Of a stretch of DNA of 64,000 bases, positions 26,319 through 32,890 are shown piece by piece. A program made the translations under genes and the position numbers. The notes under the pieces are model-generated. The model worked only from the letters and a program-made list of their open reading frames with translations. It did no database searches and had not been told where the DNA came from. The DNA lies in assembly GCF_023634865.1 (NCBI RefSeq), contig NZ_JAMLJN010000002.1, positions 124,001 to 188,000 of the forward strand, read 5' to 3'. The DNA comes from Flavobacterium fragile (GTDB taxonomy: Bacteria; Bacteroidota; Bacteroidia; Flavobacteriales; Flavobacteriaceae). Numbering within the stretch: the stretch's first letter is position 1; every line of letters starts with the position of its first letter.

Positions 26319-26816
26319 ATGAAAAAAGCAACTCTTCTATTCTTTCTTATGATATGTGTACCTTCTGTTATGGCTCAAGCATACAGAGGTGAAGGTGATC
26401 GAAAACTACACGTGGGACTAAACATGCAAAACAGAGCTACTGGAATTACAAGTACGGTTGACTTCGGTATTGGTGAAAATATGTCTTATGGTTTCAATGC
26501 TACTTATCTTTTAAACACCTCTGAAATTGGTGGTGAAAGTGCTGCTTTTGGAGACAAAATAGATTTTAAAGTACGTTTCAATGCTAACATTGGAAACGTT
26601 TTAAATCTAGGATCTAAAATGGATGTGTATCCCGGCTTGAATTTAGGCACACGAAACTTTGGTGCGCATTTAGGTTTTCGTCATTTTTTTAGTAATGGGT
26701 TTGGAGTATTTGCAGAAGGCGTTGCGCCACTGGCACGTTTTAAAAACCAAGTTAGAGGATTTGACCATTTTAATAACCAAGTAACCTTAAGTGTTGGTGC
26801 TGCTTTTAACTTTTAA
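26319..26816 (+). CDS. Small outer-membrane beta-barrel (DUF6646-like)
   Basis: A 165-residue protein: signal peptide (ATLLFFLMICVPSVMAQ), then AYRGEGDRKLHVGLNMQ and amphipathic strands with Gly turns, ending VTLSVGAAFNF with a C-terminal Phe as in outer-membrane barrels. I think it belongs to the DUF6646 group of flavobacterial proteins, from memory of the AYRGEGDRK-type start. No function is known. It is monocistronic, with a promoter box before it and a strong terminator after. Confidence 0.7.
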   Translation: MKKATLLFFLMICVPSVMAQAYRGEGDRKLHVGLNMQNRATGITSTVDFGIGENMSYGFNATYLLNTSEIGGESAAFGDKIDFKVRFNANIGNVLNLGSKMDVYPGLNLGTRNFGAHLGFRHFFSNGFGVFAEGVAPLARFKNQVRGFDHFNNQVTLSVGAAFNF

Positions 26817-26839
26817 AGTTCGTAAAAAACGATATACTG

Positions 26840-26870
26840 AAGCAACTTTATAAAAAAGTTGCTTTTTTTT
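26840..26870 (+). terminator. Intrinsic terminator
   Basis: AAGCAACTTT / AAAGTTGCTT with a short AT loop, followed by a run of eight T. Confidence 0.92.
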
Positions 26871-26891
26871 ATGCCATCTAGTTACAATTTA

Positions 26892-26899
26892 TACCTTTG
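26892..26899 (+). promoter_or_regulatory. -7 box for the PhnA-like gene
   Basis: TACCTTTG matches TAnnTTTG, 35 bp before ATG 26935 and immediately after the preceding terminator. Confidence 0.6.
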
Positions 26900-26934
26900 C
26901 TTCAAATTATTTATTTACGTAAAATCCATTCAAA

Positions 26935-27510
26935 ATGAGTGTAATAGAAAAAAAACTGAAAGATCGCAGTGGTTCAGTTTGCGAAATTAGTGGTACCGAA
27001 CATGGTTTAGTTGTGTATACGTTGCCACCTCACACTGCAGAAAGTTTAGAACATTCGGTTTTAGTTGCAAAACATTTAAAAGACCAAATTGAAAACCCTG
27101 AAACCATGAATGAAAACGATTGGAGAGGATTATCAGAAAGTATGTGGAATGAGCATTTGCCAGTACAAATTTTATCTTGGCGCATGTTAGCGCGTTTGAA
27201 AAACAACGATTTGCTTGACATGATGTACTTAGATGAAGAAGCCTTAGAATGGGCAAAAGCAACAGGCGAAGACGCTGAAGAAGACGAAAACAAAATTGTA
27301 CATAAAGACAGTAACGGCGTTATTTTACAAGATGGCGACTCGGTGGTGTTAATTAAAGATTTAGATGTAAAAGGTGCTACTTTTACAGCAAAACGTGGAG
27401 CTGCCGTGCACAACATTAAATTAGTTTGGGACGACGCGAACCTAATTGAAGGTAGAGTGGAAAACCAAAGTATTTACATTTTGACGCAATACGTGAAGAA
27501 AACGAAGTAG
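26935..27510 (+). CDS. PhnA-domain protein with degenerate zinc ribbon
   Basis: A 191-residue protein. The C-terminal PhnA domain is intact: SNGVILQDGDSVVLIKDLDVKGATFTAKRGAAVHNIKL, ending ILTQYVKKTK. The central SMWNEHLPVQILSWRMLARL segment is also typical of the long flavobacterial form. At the N-terminus, where relatives carry CxxC pairs of a zinc ribbon, only one Cys remains (SVCEISGTE), and the second pair reads VAKHLKDQ. PhnA was linked to phosphonate use, but its true role is unclear. No phn genes are nearby. Confidence 0.82.
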   Translation: MSVIEKKLKDRSGSVCEISGTEHGLVVYTLPPHTAESLEHSVLVAKHLKDQIENPETMNENDWRGLSESMWNEHLPVQILSWRMLARLKNNDLLDMMYLDEEALEWAKATGEDAEEDENKIVHKDSNGVILQDGDSVVLIKDLDVKGATFTAKRGAAVHNIKLVWDDANLIEGRVENQSIYILTQYVKKTK

Positions 27511-27515
27511 TTTTT

Positions 27516-27566
27516 AATGTGCCGATGTGGCAATGTGTCGATGAGACAATGTGCCGATGTGGCAAT
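27516..27566. repeat. Three 16-bp tandem repeats
   Basis: Units at 27516, 27532 and 27548: AATGTGCCGATGTGGC, AATGTGTCGATGAGAC, AATGTGCCGATGTGGC, then AAT. Units 1 and 3 are identical. It lies between the PhnA-like stop and its terminator, so it is in the 3' UTR. Confidence 0.9.
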
Positions 27567-27576
27567 ATCACAATAG

Positions 27577-27608
27577 AAAACCCTGCAAATTTGATTTGTG
27601 GGGTTTTT
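27577..27608 (+). terminator. Intrinsic terminator after the PhnA-like gene
   Basis: AAAACCCTGCAAAT / ATTTGTGGGGTTTTT, a long hairpin with internal G-U/mismatch and a T-run. Confidence 0.75.
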
Positions 27609-27668
27609 GGTTTTAATAAATTGTATAGCTTAATACATTTTATTCCACTGCTTGTTTAAATATTTTAA

Positions 27669-27676
27669 TACATTTG
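27669..27676 (+). promoter_or_regulatory. -7 box for the following secreted protein gene
   Basis: TACATTTG matches TAnnTTTG, only 13 bp before ATG 27690; the leader would be about 8 nt. Confidence 0.5.
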
Positions 27677-27689
27677 AAAAAGTTTTTGT

Positions 27690-28244
27690 ATGAAAAAAGT
27701 AATCTTTATTCTCTTCTTAGCAATCACAAATTCCATTTTCTCTCAAATTAATGAAGGACAAGATTTTTGTTCTCCAAATGAAAACGGTGATTATTTTCCT
27801 TCATCAATTGATAAAAAACGTATCCTTTGGCAGGATAAATCTTATTTTGAGACAAAAAATAATTTTGTAATTATTAATGAAAAAAAGTATATTGAATATC
27901 TACAAGATTGGGGAGAAAAGAACTTGTCTAAAATGTATTTAAGAGAAGAAAATGGAGTTATCTATGAATATAAAAAAGATGTTAAAAAAGAAACTATTCG
28001 ATTTGATAAAAACTTCAAAAAAGGACATATTTGGAAAACAGCTGAAGGCGATTGTGAGTATGAAATCATTTCATTTAATGGTAAATTAAAAACTCCATTT
28101 TGTAAATATGAAAATCTATTAGTTATACGTGCTAAATTTGAAGATGTAACTTTTGATTTTTATTATTTAAAAGGACATGGCTATGTAGGTGCAACAGTTA
28201 AAGACAAATTAATATCTTGTGTTACTCCTGTTTGGAATAATTAG
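27690..28244 (+). CDS. Secreted hypothetical protein
   Basis: A 184-residue protein with a signal peptide (VIFILFLAITNSIFSQ). The mature domain is beta-rich, with WKTAEGDCEYEIIS, KTPFCKYENLLVIRAKF and a C-terminal Cys (KLISCVTPVW). The arrangement GDCEYE...FC.Y.NLL resembles the turn and core of small extracellular beta-sandwich proteins of this phylum, but I cannot name a family. It is AT-rich and stands alone between terminators, probably accessory. Confidence 0.65.
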   Translation: MKKVIFILFLAITNSIFSQINEGQDFCSPNENGDYFPSSIDKKRILWQDKSYFETKNNFVIINEKKYIEYLQDWGEKNLSKMYLREENGVIYEYKKDVKKETIRFDKNFKKGHIWKTAEGDCEYEIISFNGKLKTPFCKYENLLVIRAKFEDVTFDFYYLKGHGYVGATVKDKLISCVTPVWNN

Positions 28245-28281
28245 TTTATTCGTGGAATCGTATTCCATAACCATAACAACA

Positions 28282-28307
28282 AAAAACCCTGCAATTGCAG
28301 GGTTTTT
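28282..28307 (+). terminator. Intrinsic terminator, perfect palindrome
   Basis: AAAAACCCTGCAA / TTGCAGGGTTTTT, perfectly symmetric over 26 bp; it can serve both the plus-strand gene before it and the minus-strand gene after it. Confidence 0.92.
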
Positions 28308-28370
28308 CTATATCCAAAAAGTAACTAATCACTTATTACTTTTCACTAATCACTTATTTTACAAATCAAA
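28283..28370. repeat. Long direct repeat, copy A, with fossil 3' end of the ALDH gene
   Basis: About 88 bp, roughly 90% identical to 29173-29266. Both copies hold the terminator, then CTATATCCAAAAAGTAACTA and the following word-like sequence, then TTACAAATCAAA. In copy B that last 12-mer is the end of the ALDH reading frame (FDL-stop on the minus strand); in copy A it is a remnant just outside the next gene. Confidence 0.85.
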
Positions 28371-28371
28371 A

Positions 28372-29001
28372 TTAATTACATTTAGGTTTTGGTAGATTAT
28401 TATCATATGGACGAAAAACTCCTTTTCTTTTTTTTCTGTAATTCTTAATTTTATTTTTACAAATTAAATAATCTACTCCTTCAATAGTTTCATCAATACT
28501 GACTGTTGGAGGATATGGATATTTACCTGGATTATCCCAATCGTCTTTATAAATACCTAAGTCATAACGTAACCAAATAGAATCTAACAATTTGTTTTTA
28601 TCTAATGCATCTAAAACATCTCTTTGAAGTGCTTTATCTTCATCGTACCAAATAAAGAGTTTATAATTATAATGTTTATAATTAGTAGGAAAAAATTCAT
28701 CTGTAACAATAGAGCCAATATTATGTTTTTTCCTTATTGAAATTTTATTTCTTTGTGGTAAGATATTTATATGATAAAAATTAGACTTTTTATCATCCAT
28801 AAATCGGATATAAAAACTATCATACTCTTTTATGTATTTTTTATTAGTATGATAGTAGTCTATAATACAATTTTCAATAGCTTGTGATTTTCCACCTTTT
28901 AAATGCATTTCCATTTTATACGTATTACACTTAATAAAAATAAATGAAAGCAATAACAAAACTGCTATTTTTTTATTTCGAACCGTATTAGTCATATTCA
29001 T
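28372..29001 (-). CDS. Hypothetical lipoprotein in a repeat-bounded segment
   Basis: A 209-residue protein with a lipoprotein signal (IAVLLLLSFIFIK then Cys, about Cys25). The mature part is Lys/Tyr/Asn-rich: AIENCIIDYYHTNKKYIKEY, FIWYDEDKALQRDVLDALDK, ending DNNLPKPKCN. I recognise no family. It lies between two approximately 90-bp direct repeats derived from the 3' flank of the ALDH gene, and its stop codon abuts the fossil ALDH end. It is very AT-rich, consistent with acquired DNA. ATG 28995 is an alternative start. Confidence 0.65.
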   Translation of the reverse strand: MNMTNTVRNKKIAVLLLLSFIFIKCNTYKMEMHLKGGKSQAIENCIIDYYHTNKKYIKEYDSFYIRFMDDKKSNFYHINILPQRNKISIRKKHNIGSIVTDEFFPTNYKHYNYKLFIWYDEDKALQRDVLDALDKNKLLDSIWLRYDLGIYKDDWDNPGKYPYPPTVSIDETIEGVDYLICKNKIKNYRKKRKGVFRPYDNNLPKPKCN

Positions 29002-29172
29002 ATTTAGTTTGCTGGTTTTTATAATTCGTTATAAATTTAATGTAAAAAATAATATTTATAAAAAGTTCGCTTGAGAATCTAATCTTATTTTTTTTACTGA
29101 ATCCAAAAAACTAAATTACAAACAAAACATTCCGATAGTGCAGAATTGCATTCCGTGCCATCAAAATAAAAC

Positions 29173-29202
29173 AAAACCCTGCAATATTCTTGCAGGGTTT
29201 TT
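29173..29202 (-). terminator. Terminator of the ALDH gene
   Basis: AAAACCCTGCA / TGCAGGGTTTT with loop ATATTCT, T-rich on both sides; the loop is 5 nt longer than in the duplicate at 28282-28307. Confidence 0.88.
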
Positions 29203-29266
29203 CTATATCCAAAAAGTAACTAATCACTAATTACTTTTCACTCTTCACTTAATATTACAAATCAAA
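29173..29266. repeat. Long direct repeat, copy B (native 3' end of the ALDH gene)
   Basis: Partner of 28283-28370. It covers the last four codons of the ALDH gene including the stop, the word-like sequence and the terminator. Confidence 0.85.
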
Positions 29267-30805
29267 CTTAATACCTTGAGCTAATGGTAATGCTGTTCCG
29301 TAGTTAATGGTGTTGGTTTGTCTTCTCATGTAGGCTTTCCATGCATCAGAACCTGATTCACGGCCACCACCGGTTTCTTTTTCACCACCAAAAGCACCAC
29401 CAATTTCAGCACCAGAAGTTCCAATGTTTACGTTAGCAATACCACAATCAGAACCTGCTGCCGAAAGGAATAACTCCATTTCTCTCATGTTGTTGGTAAA
29501 GATAGAAGAAGATAATCCTTGAGGAACTGCATTTTGCATTTCGATAGCTTCTTCAATTGTGCTGTATTTCATTACGTATAATACTGGAGCGAATGTTTCG
29601 TGTTGTACGATTTCGAACTCGTTTTTAGCTTCGATAATACATGGTTTTACATAACAACCACTTTCGTATCCTTTTCCTTCTAAAACACCGCCTTCTACAA
29701 TAACTCTTCCGCCTTCAGCTTTCGCTTTTTCGATAGCGTTTAAGTAATCTTGCACTGCACCTTTATCGATAAGTGGTCCTACGTGATTGTTTGCATCTAA
29801 TGGATTTCCAATTTTTAACTGCGCATACGCTTTTGCTAAAACGTCTAAAGTTTTATCGTAAACACTTTCGTGAACAATTAATCTACGAGTTGAAGTACAA
29901 CGTTGACCTGCTGTTCCTACCGCTCCAAAAACTGCTCCTACCAATACCATTGATAAATCAGCTTCTTTAGAAACGATAATCGCGTTGTTTCCACCTAATT
30001 CTAAGATAGTTTTTCCAAAACGCTCAGCAACTGTTTTTGATACGTGACGACCAATTCTTGTAGAGCCTGTAAACGATACTAATGGAATACGTTTGTCGTT
30101 ATTGATTAAATCTCCAGACTCGTTACCCACTACTAAACAGCTGATTCCTTCTGGTAAATTGTTTCTTTCTAATACCGTTTGAATGATGTTTTGACACGCA
30201 ACACCACATAAAGGTGTTTTTGAACTTGGTTTCCAAATACAAACATCACCACAAACCCAAGCCAACATCGAGTTCCAAGACCAAACCGCTACCGGGAAGT
30301 TGAAAGCCGAAATGATTCCAACTACTCCAAACGGATGCCATTGCTCATACATTCTGTGCATTGGACGTTCCGAATGCATCGTTAATCCGTGTAATTGACG
30401 TGATAACCCTACTGCGAAATCACAGATATCAATCATTTCTTGAACTTCTCCAAGACCTTCTTGATACGATTTACCCATTTCGAAAGACACTAATTTTCCT
30501 AATGCTTCTTTGTGTTTACGCAATTCTTCTCCCATTTGACGCACGATTTCCCCTCTTTTTGGAGCCGGAACCAAACGCCAAGTTTTGAAAGCCTCAGTTG
30601 CTGCTTGCATAGCTGTTTCGTAATCTTCTTTTGTTGAAGATTTTACTTTTCCAATCAAATCTCCTGTTGCAGGTGAGTATGATTCGATGATTTTTCCGTT
30701 AGAAAACCACTTTGTTCCAGTAGAAGTTCCATCATTAATTTCTTTAATGCCTAATTGTTGCAAAGCTTCTTGCATACCAAATTGAATTGCTGCTTCAGAT
30801 ATCAT
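29255..30805 (-). CDS. Aldehyde dehydrogenase, ALDH7 (antiquitin) type
   Basis: A 516-residue NAD(P)-dependent aldehyde dehydrogenase. The catalytic Cys is in GTAGQRCTSTRR (about Cys303); the general-base Glu is in ILELGGNNAIIV; NAD-site segments are SAFNFPVAVWSWN and SFTGSTRIGRHV. The C-terminal FGGEKETGGGRESGSDAWKAYMRRQTNTINYG is characteristic of the ALDH7 branch, whose best-known activity is oxidation of alpha-aminoadipic semialdehyde in lysine degradation. That substrate is inferred. A -7 box lies upstream; 3-hydroxyanthranilate dioxygenase is the next gene upstream on the same strand. Confidence 0.9.
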   Translation of the reverse strand: MISEAAIQFGMQEALQQLGIKEINDGTSTGTKWFSNGKIIESYSPATGDLIGKVKSSTKEDYETAMQAATEAFKTWRLVPAPKRGEIVRQMGEELRKHKEALGKLVSFEMGKSYQEGLGEVQEMIDICDFAVGLSRQLHGLTMHSERPMHRMYEQWHPFGVVGIISAFNFPVAVWSWNSMLAWVCGDVCIWKPSSKTPLCGVACQNIIQTVLERNNLPEGISCLVVGNESGDLINNDKRIPLVSFTGSTRIGRHVSKTVAERFGKTILELGGNNAIIVSKEADLSMVLVGAVFGAVGTAGQRCTSTRRLIVHESVYDKTLDVLAKAYAQLKIGNPLDANNHVGPLIDKGAVQDYLNAIEKAKAEGGRVIVEGGVLEGKGYESGCYVKPCIIEAKNEFEIVQHETFAPVLYVMKYSTIEEAIEMQNAVPQGLSSSIFTNNMREMELFLSAAGSDCGIANVNIGTSGAEIGGAFGGEKETGGGRESGSDAWKAYMRRQTNTINYGTALPLAQGIKFDL

Positions 30806-30844
30806 TTTTATAACTTTTTATTCAGATTTTGTTAGATTTTTTTT

Positions 30845-30876
30845 CAAAGATAGAAAATATATTTTTTAACCACAAT
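30845..30876 (-). promoter_or_regulatory. Promoter of the ALDH gene
   Basis: Minus strand ATTG, 20 bp, then TATCTTTG (30852-30845), a full -7 match, about 40 bp before the ATG. It suggests transcription separate from the upstream dioxygenase gene. Confidence 0.55.
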
Positions 30877-31006
30877 CCCGAAGTTTCAGGATACTAAGCT
30901 TACGCTAAAAGCAAATAATTTTTAAGTTAATTTTTTGTCACAGATTTCAGAGATTTTCACGTATTTCTTTACAAAACTTTGTGAAAAACCATTGTGATAC
31001 TTAGTA

Positions 31007-31546
31007 TTATTTTTTTAGGAACTTAGGATTCGTTTCCATTACAGTCCCACATTTTTGACACGTTCTTTTTTCCTCTGAAGAATAATACTCCTGAAAATGA
31101 GGCAGGAAATCTTTTTCAATATTGTGTAATTCGAAATAGACTTCGTGTAATTTATGATTGCAGTTATCACAAAACCAAAGTAAGCCATCTGTAAAACCTT
31201 TACCTGCTCTTTTTCTTTCTACTACCAAACCAACAGAGTCTTCGGTTCTTGATGGAGAATGTGGTACTTTGGCAGGATTAAGATACATATCTCCAGGACC
31301 TAATTTCATAGCTTTCTTTTCGCCTTCATCTTGAACATAAATGGTAATTTCACCTTCTAATTGATAGAACAATTCTTCTGTTTCGTTATAATGATAGTCT
31401 TTACGTGCATTAGGACCACCCACAATCATGATAATATAATCTTCAGAAGTTTCGTCGTAAATGGTTTTATTTCCTACAGGCGGTTTTAAAAACTGCCTGT
31501 TTTCTTCTATCCATTGATTCAAATTGAATGGTTTTTGAATTTTCAT
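31007..31546 (-). CDS. 3-hydroxyanthranilate 3,4-dioxygenase
   Basis: A 179-residue cupin enzyme of the kynurenine pathway. Substrate and Fe(II) residues are visible in GGPNARKDYHYNETEELFYQLEGEI (His and Glu ligands) and NPAKVPHSPSRTEDSVGLVVERKR (His ligand and substrate Arg). The C-terminus carries the extra rubredoxin-like metal site of bacterial members: CDNC and CQKC. It opens 3-hydroxyanthranilate to the precursor of quinolinate or of picolinate/2-aminomuconate. Length and start MKIQKPFNLNQWIEENR are normal. Confidence 0.93.
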   Translation of the reverse strand: MKIQKPFNLNQWIEENRQFLKPPVGNKTIYDETSEDYIIMIVGGPNARKDYHYNETEELFYQLEGEITIYVQDEGEKKAMKLGPGDMYLNPAKVPHSPSRTEDSVGLVVERKRAGKGFTDGLLWFCDNCNHKLHEVYFELHNIEKDFLPHFQEYYSSEEKRTCQKCGTVMETNPKFLKK

Positions 31547-31579
31547 TTTTTAAATTTTAAAACGTAAAGTTACTAAAAA

Positions 31580-31617
31580 GAAAAAGGTTAGCTGCTTTTT
31601 TATACAACTAACCTTTT
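31580..31617 (-). terminator. Terminator of the EEP nuclease gene
   Basis: On the minus strand AAAAGGTTAG pairs with CTAACCTTTT around a 16-nt loop and is followed by a T-rich run. It lies about 20 bp after the stop of the upstream gene. Confidence 0.75.
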
Positions 31618-31635
31618 GAATTTATTATTTTTGAA

Positions 31636-32751
31636 CTACTTCACTTCCTTTACTAAGTAAATATAAACTGGGAAGTGATCTGAGAATCCAGGAACTCCAT
31701 TTTGATTACGAAGTGGATATCCTTTATACTGGCCGGTTTTCTGAATTAAGAAAGGTTTATTGTAAATTCCTGCTTTCCAATATTTGAACGAACCGTAGTC
31801 ATTATTATCTGAAGGAATCAATTGCTGGCTCACCATAATTTGGTCGAAAATATCTCCAGCATCTCTATAAAACAAAGTAGCATGACCATCTTTTTGCATT
31901 TGCTCAAACGGATTGTAAATATCTCTTGGTTCTTTTAATTCGGTCTTTTTTAACTTAGCACCAATCCCTTGTTTTACGGATTTATTGTAAGGACCGTCAT
32001 TTAAATCTCCCATTGTAATGAATTTAGCATTAGGGTTAATTTTTATGATGGAGTCCATGATTTTTCTATTCAATCTACCAGCGGCTTCTCTATATGGACT
32101 ACTTTTCTTTTCGCCGCCTGAACGGGAAGGCCAATGGTTTACTATTACATTGATTTCTTCACCATCTAACAAACCTGTAACCAATAATTGATCACGTGTG
32201 TAAATTCTTTTGGTTTTTTTATCGTAGTTTACATTTTCTTCAACTTCACCTTCTTCTTTCTTACTTTTTTTATCAGAATCAGATTCTGTTTCATACACGT
32301 ACAATGGTACATTGATGTAACTTGTAGGTTGAAAATATTTTTCTTGATATAAAAATCCAACATCAATACCTCTTTTGTCAGGAGAATCAAAGTGTACCAC
32401 TTTATAACCCTTATTGATTAATGTAGGGTGTTTTACTAAATCTTCTAAAACTCTTCTATTTTCAATTTCACAAGCTCCGATAATTACAGGAGAATTTTTT
32501 TGATTTTCACTAGTACCTAACTCTATAAGTACATGGCTTAAATTATCTAACTTTTTATTGTAATTTTTTTTAGTCCAACCATTGACCGGTGTATATTCTT
32601 CATCATACGTATCTGGATCGTTAATGGTATCAAATAAATTTTCAAAGTTGTAAAAAGCTACGGTATGAACTTTGAATTTTTTATCCTGAGAAATGCCTTT
32701 ATTTACCGAAAAAACAACTGCAAAAACCAAGAAAAGATGTTTAATTTTCAT
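31636..32751 (-). CDS. Secreted endonuclease/exonuclease/phosphatase (EEP) family protein
   Basis: A 371-residue protein with a signal peptide (HLFLVFAVVFSVNKGISQ). EEP active-site motifs are complete: NFENLFD (residues about 34-40), IGACEIENRR (metal Glu), VNHWPSRSGG (His), TMGDLNDGP (Asp/Asn) and the final GFSDHFPVY (Asp-His pair). A charged insert KKSKKEEGEVEENVNYD sits near residue 175. It probably hydrolyses phosphodiester bonds of extracellular nucleic acid or another phosphate ester. It is divergent from a receptor/lipoprotein operon that may import the products. Confidence 0.88.
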   Translation of the reverse strand: MKIKHLFLVFAVVFSVNKGISQDKKFKVHTVAFYNFENLFDTINDPDTYDEEYTPVNGWTKKNYNKKLDNLSHVLIELGTSENQKNSPVIIGACEIENRRVLEDLVKHPTLINKGYKVVHFDSPDKRGIDVGFLYQEKYFQPTSYINVPLYVYETESDSDKKSKKEEGEVEENVNYDKKTKRIYTRDQLLVTGLLDGEEINVIVNHWPSRSGGEKKSSPYREAAGRLNRKIMDSIIKINPNAKFITMGDLNDGPYNKSVKQGIGAKLKKTELKEPRDIYNPFEQMQKDGHATLFYRDAGDIFDQIMVSQQLIPSDNNDYGSFKYWKAGIYNKPFLIQKTGQYKGYPLRNQNGVPGFSDHFPVYIYLVKEVK

Positions 32752-32796
32752 AAAATGAATGTTATATTAATATCAAGTTTAACACAAAATAGGAGC

Positions 32797-32804
32797 CAAA
32801 GGTA
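32797..32804 (-). promoter_or_regulatory. -7 box for the EEP gene
   Basis: Minus strand TACCTTTG matches TAnnTTTG, 45 bp before the ATG at 32751. Confidence 0.55.
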
Positions 32805-32824
32805 AATAATATTATTAAAAGTTA

Positions 32825-32832
32825 TACATTTG
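32825..32832 (+). promoter_or_regulatory. -7 box for the receptor operon
   Basis: TACATTTG matches TAnnTTTG. It is back to back with the EEP -7 box (20 bp between boxes), so the divergent promoters could be co-regulated. Confidence 0.6.
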
Positions 32833-32837
32833 TAGGC

Positions 32838-32861
32838 TGTTAAGTTTGTAAGTACTTAACA
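32838..32861 (+). promoter_or_regulatory. Perfect inverted repeat at the start of the receptor transcript
   Basis: TGTTAAGT, 8 nt, ACTTAACA. It begins right at the expected transcription start after the -7 box, so it could be an operator or a 5' stabilising stem-loop. Confidence 0.5.
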
Positions 32862-32890
32862 TTAAATTAGTATTAATTTTAAATTTCTTT

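Noticed and set aside
27516..27566. CRISPR-like array
   Set aside because: Units are contiguous 16-mers without unique spacers and no cas genes are nearby.
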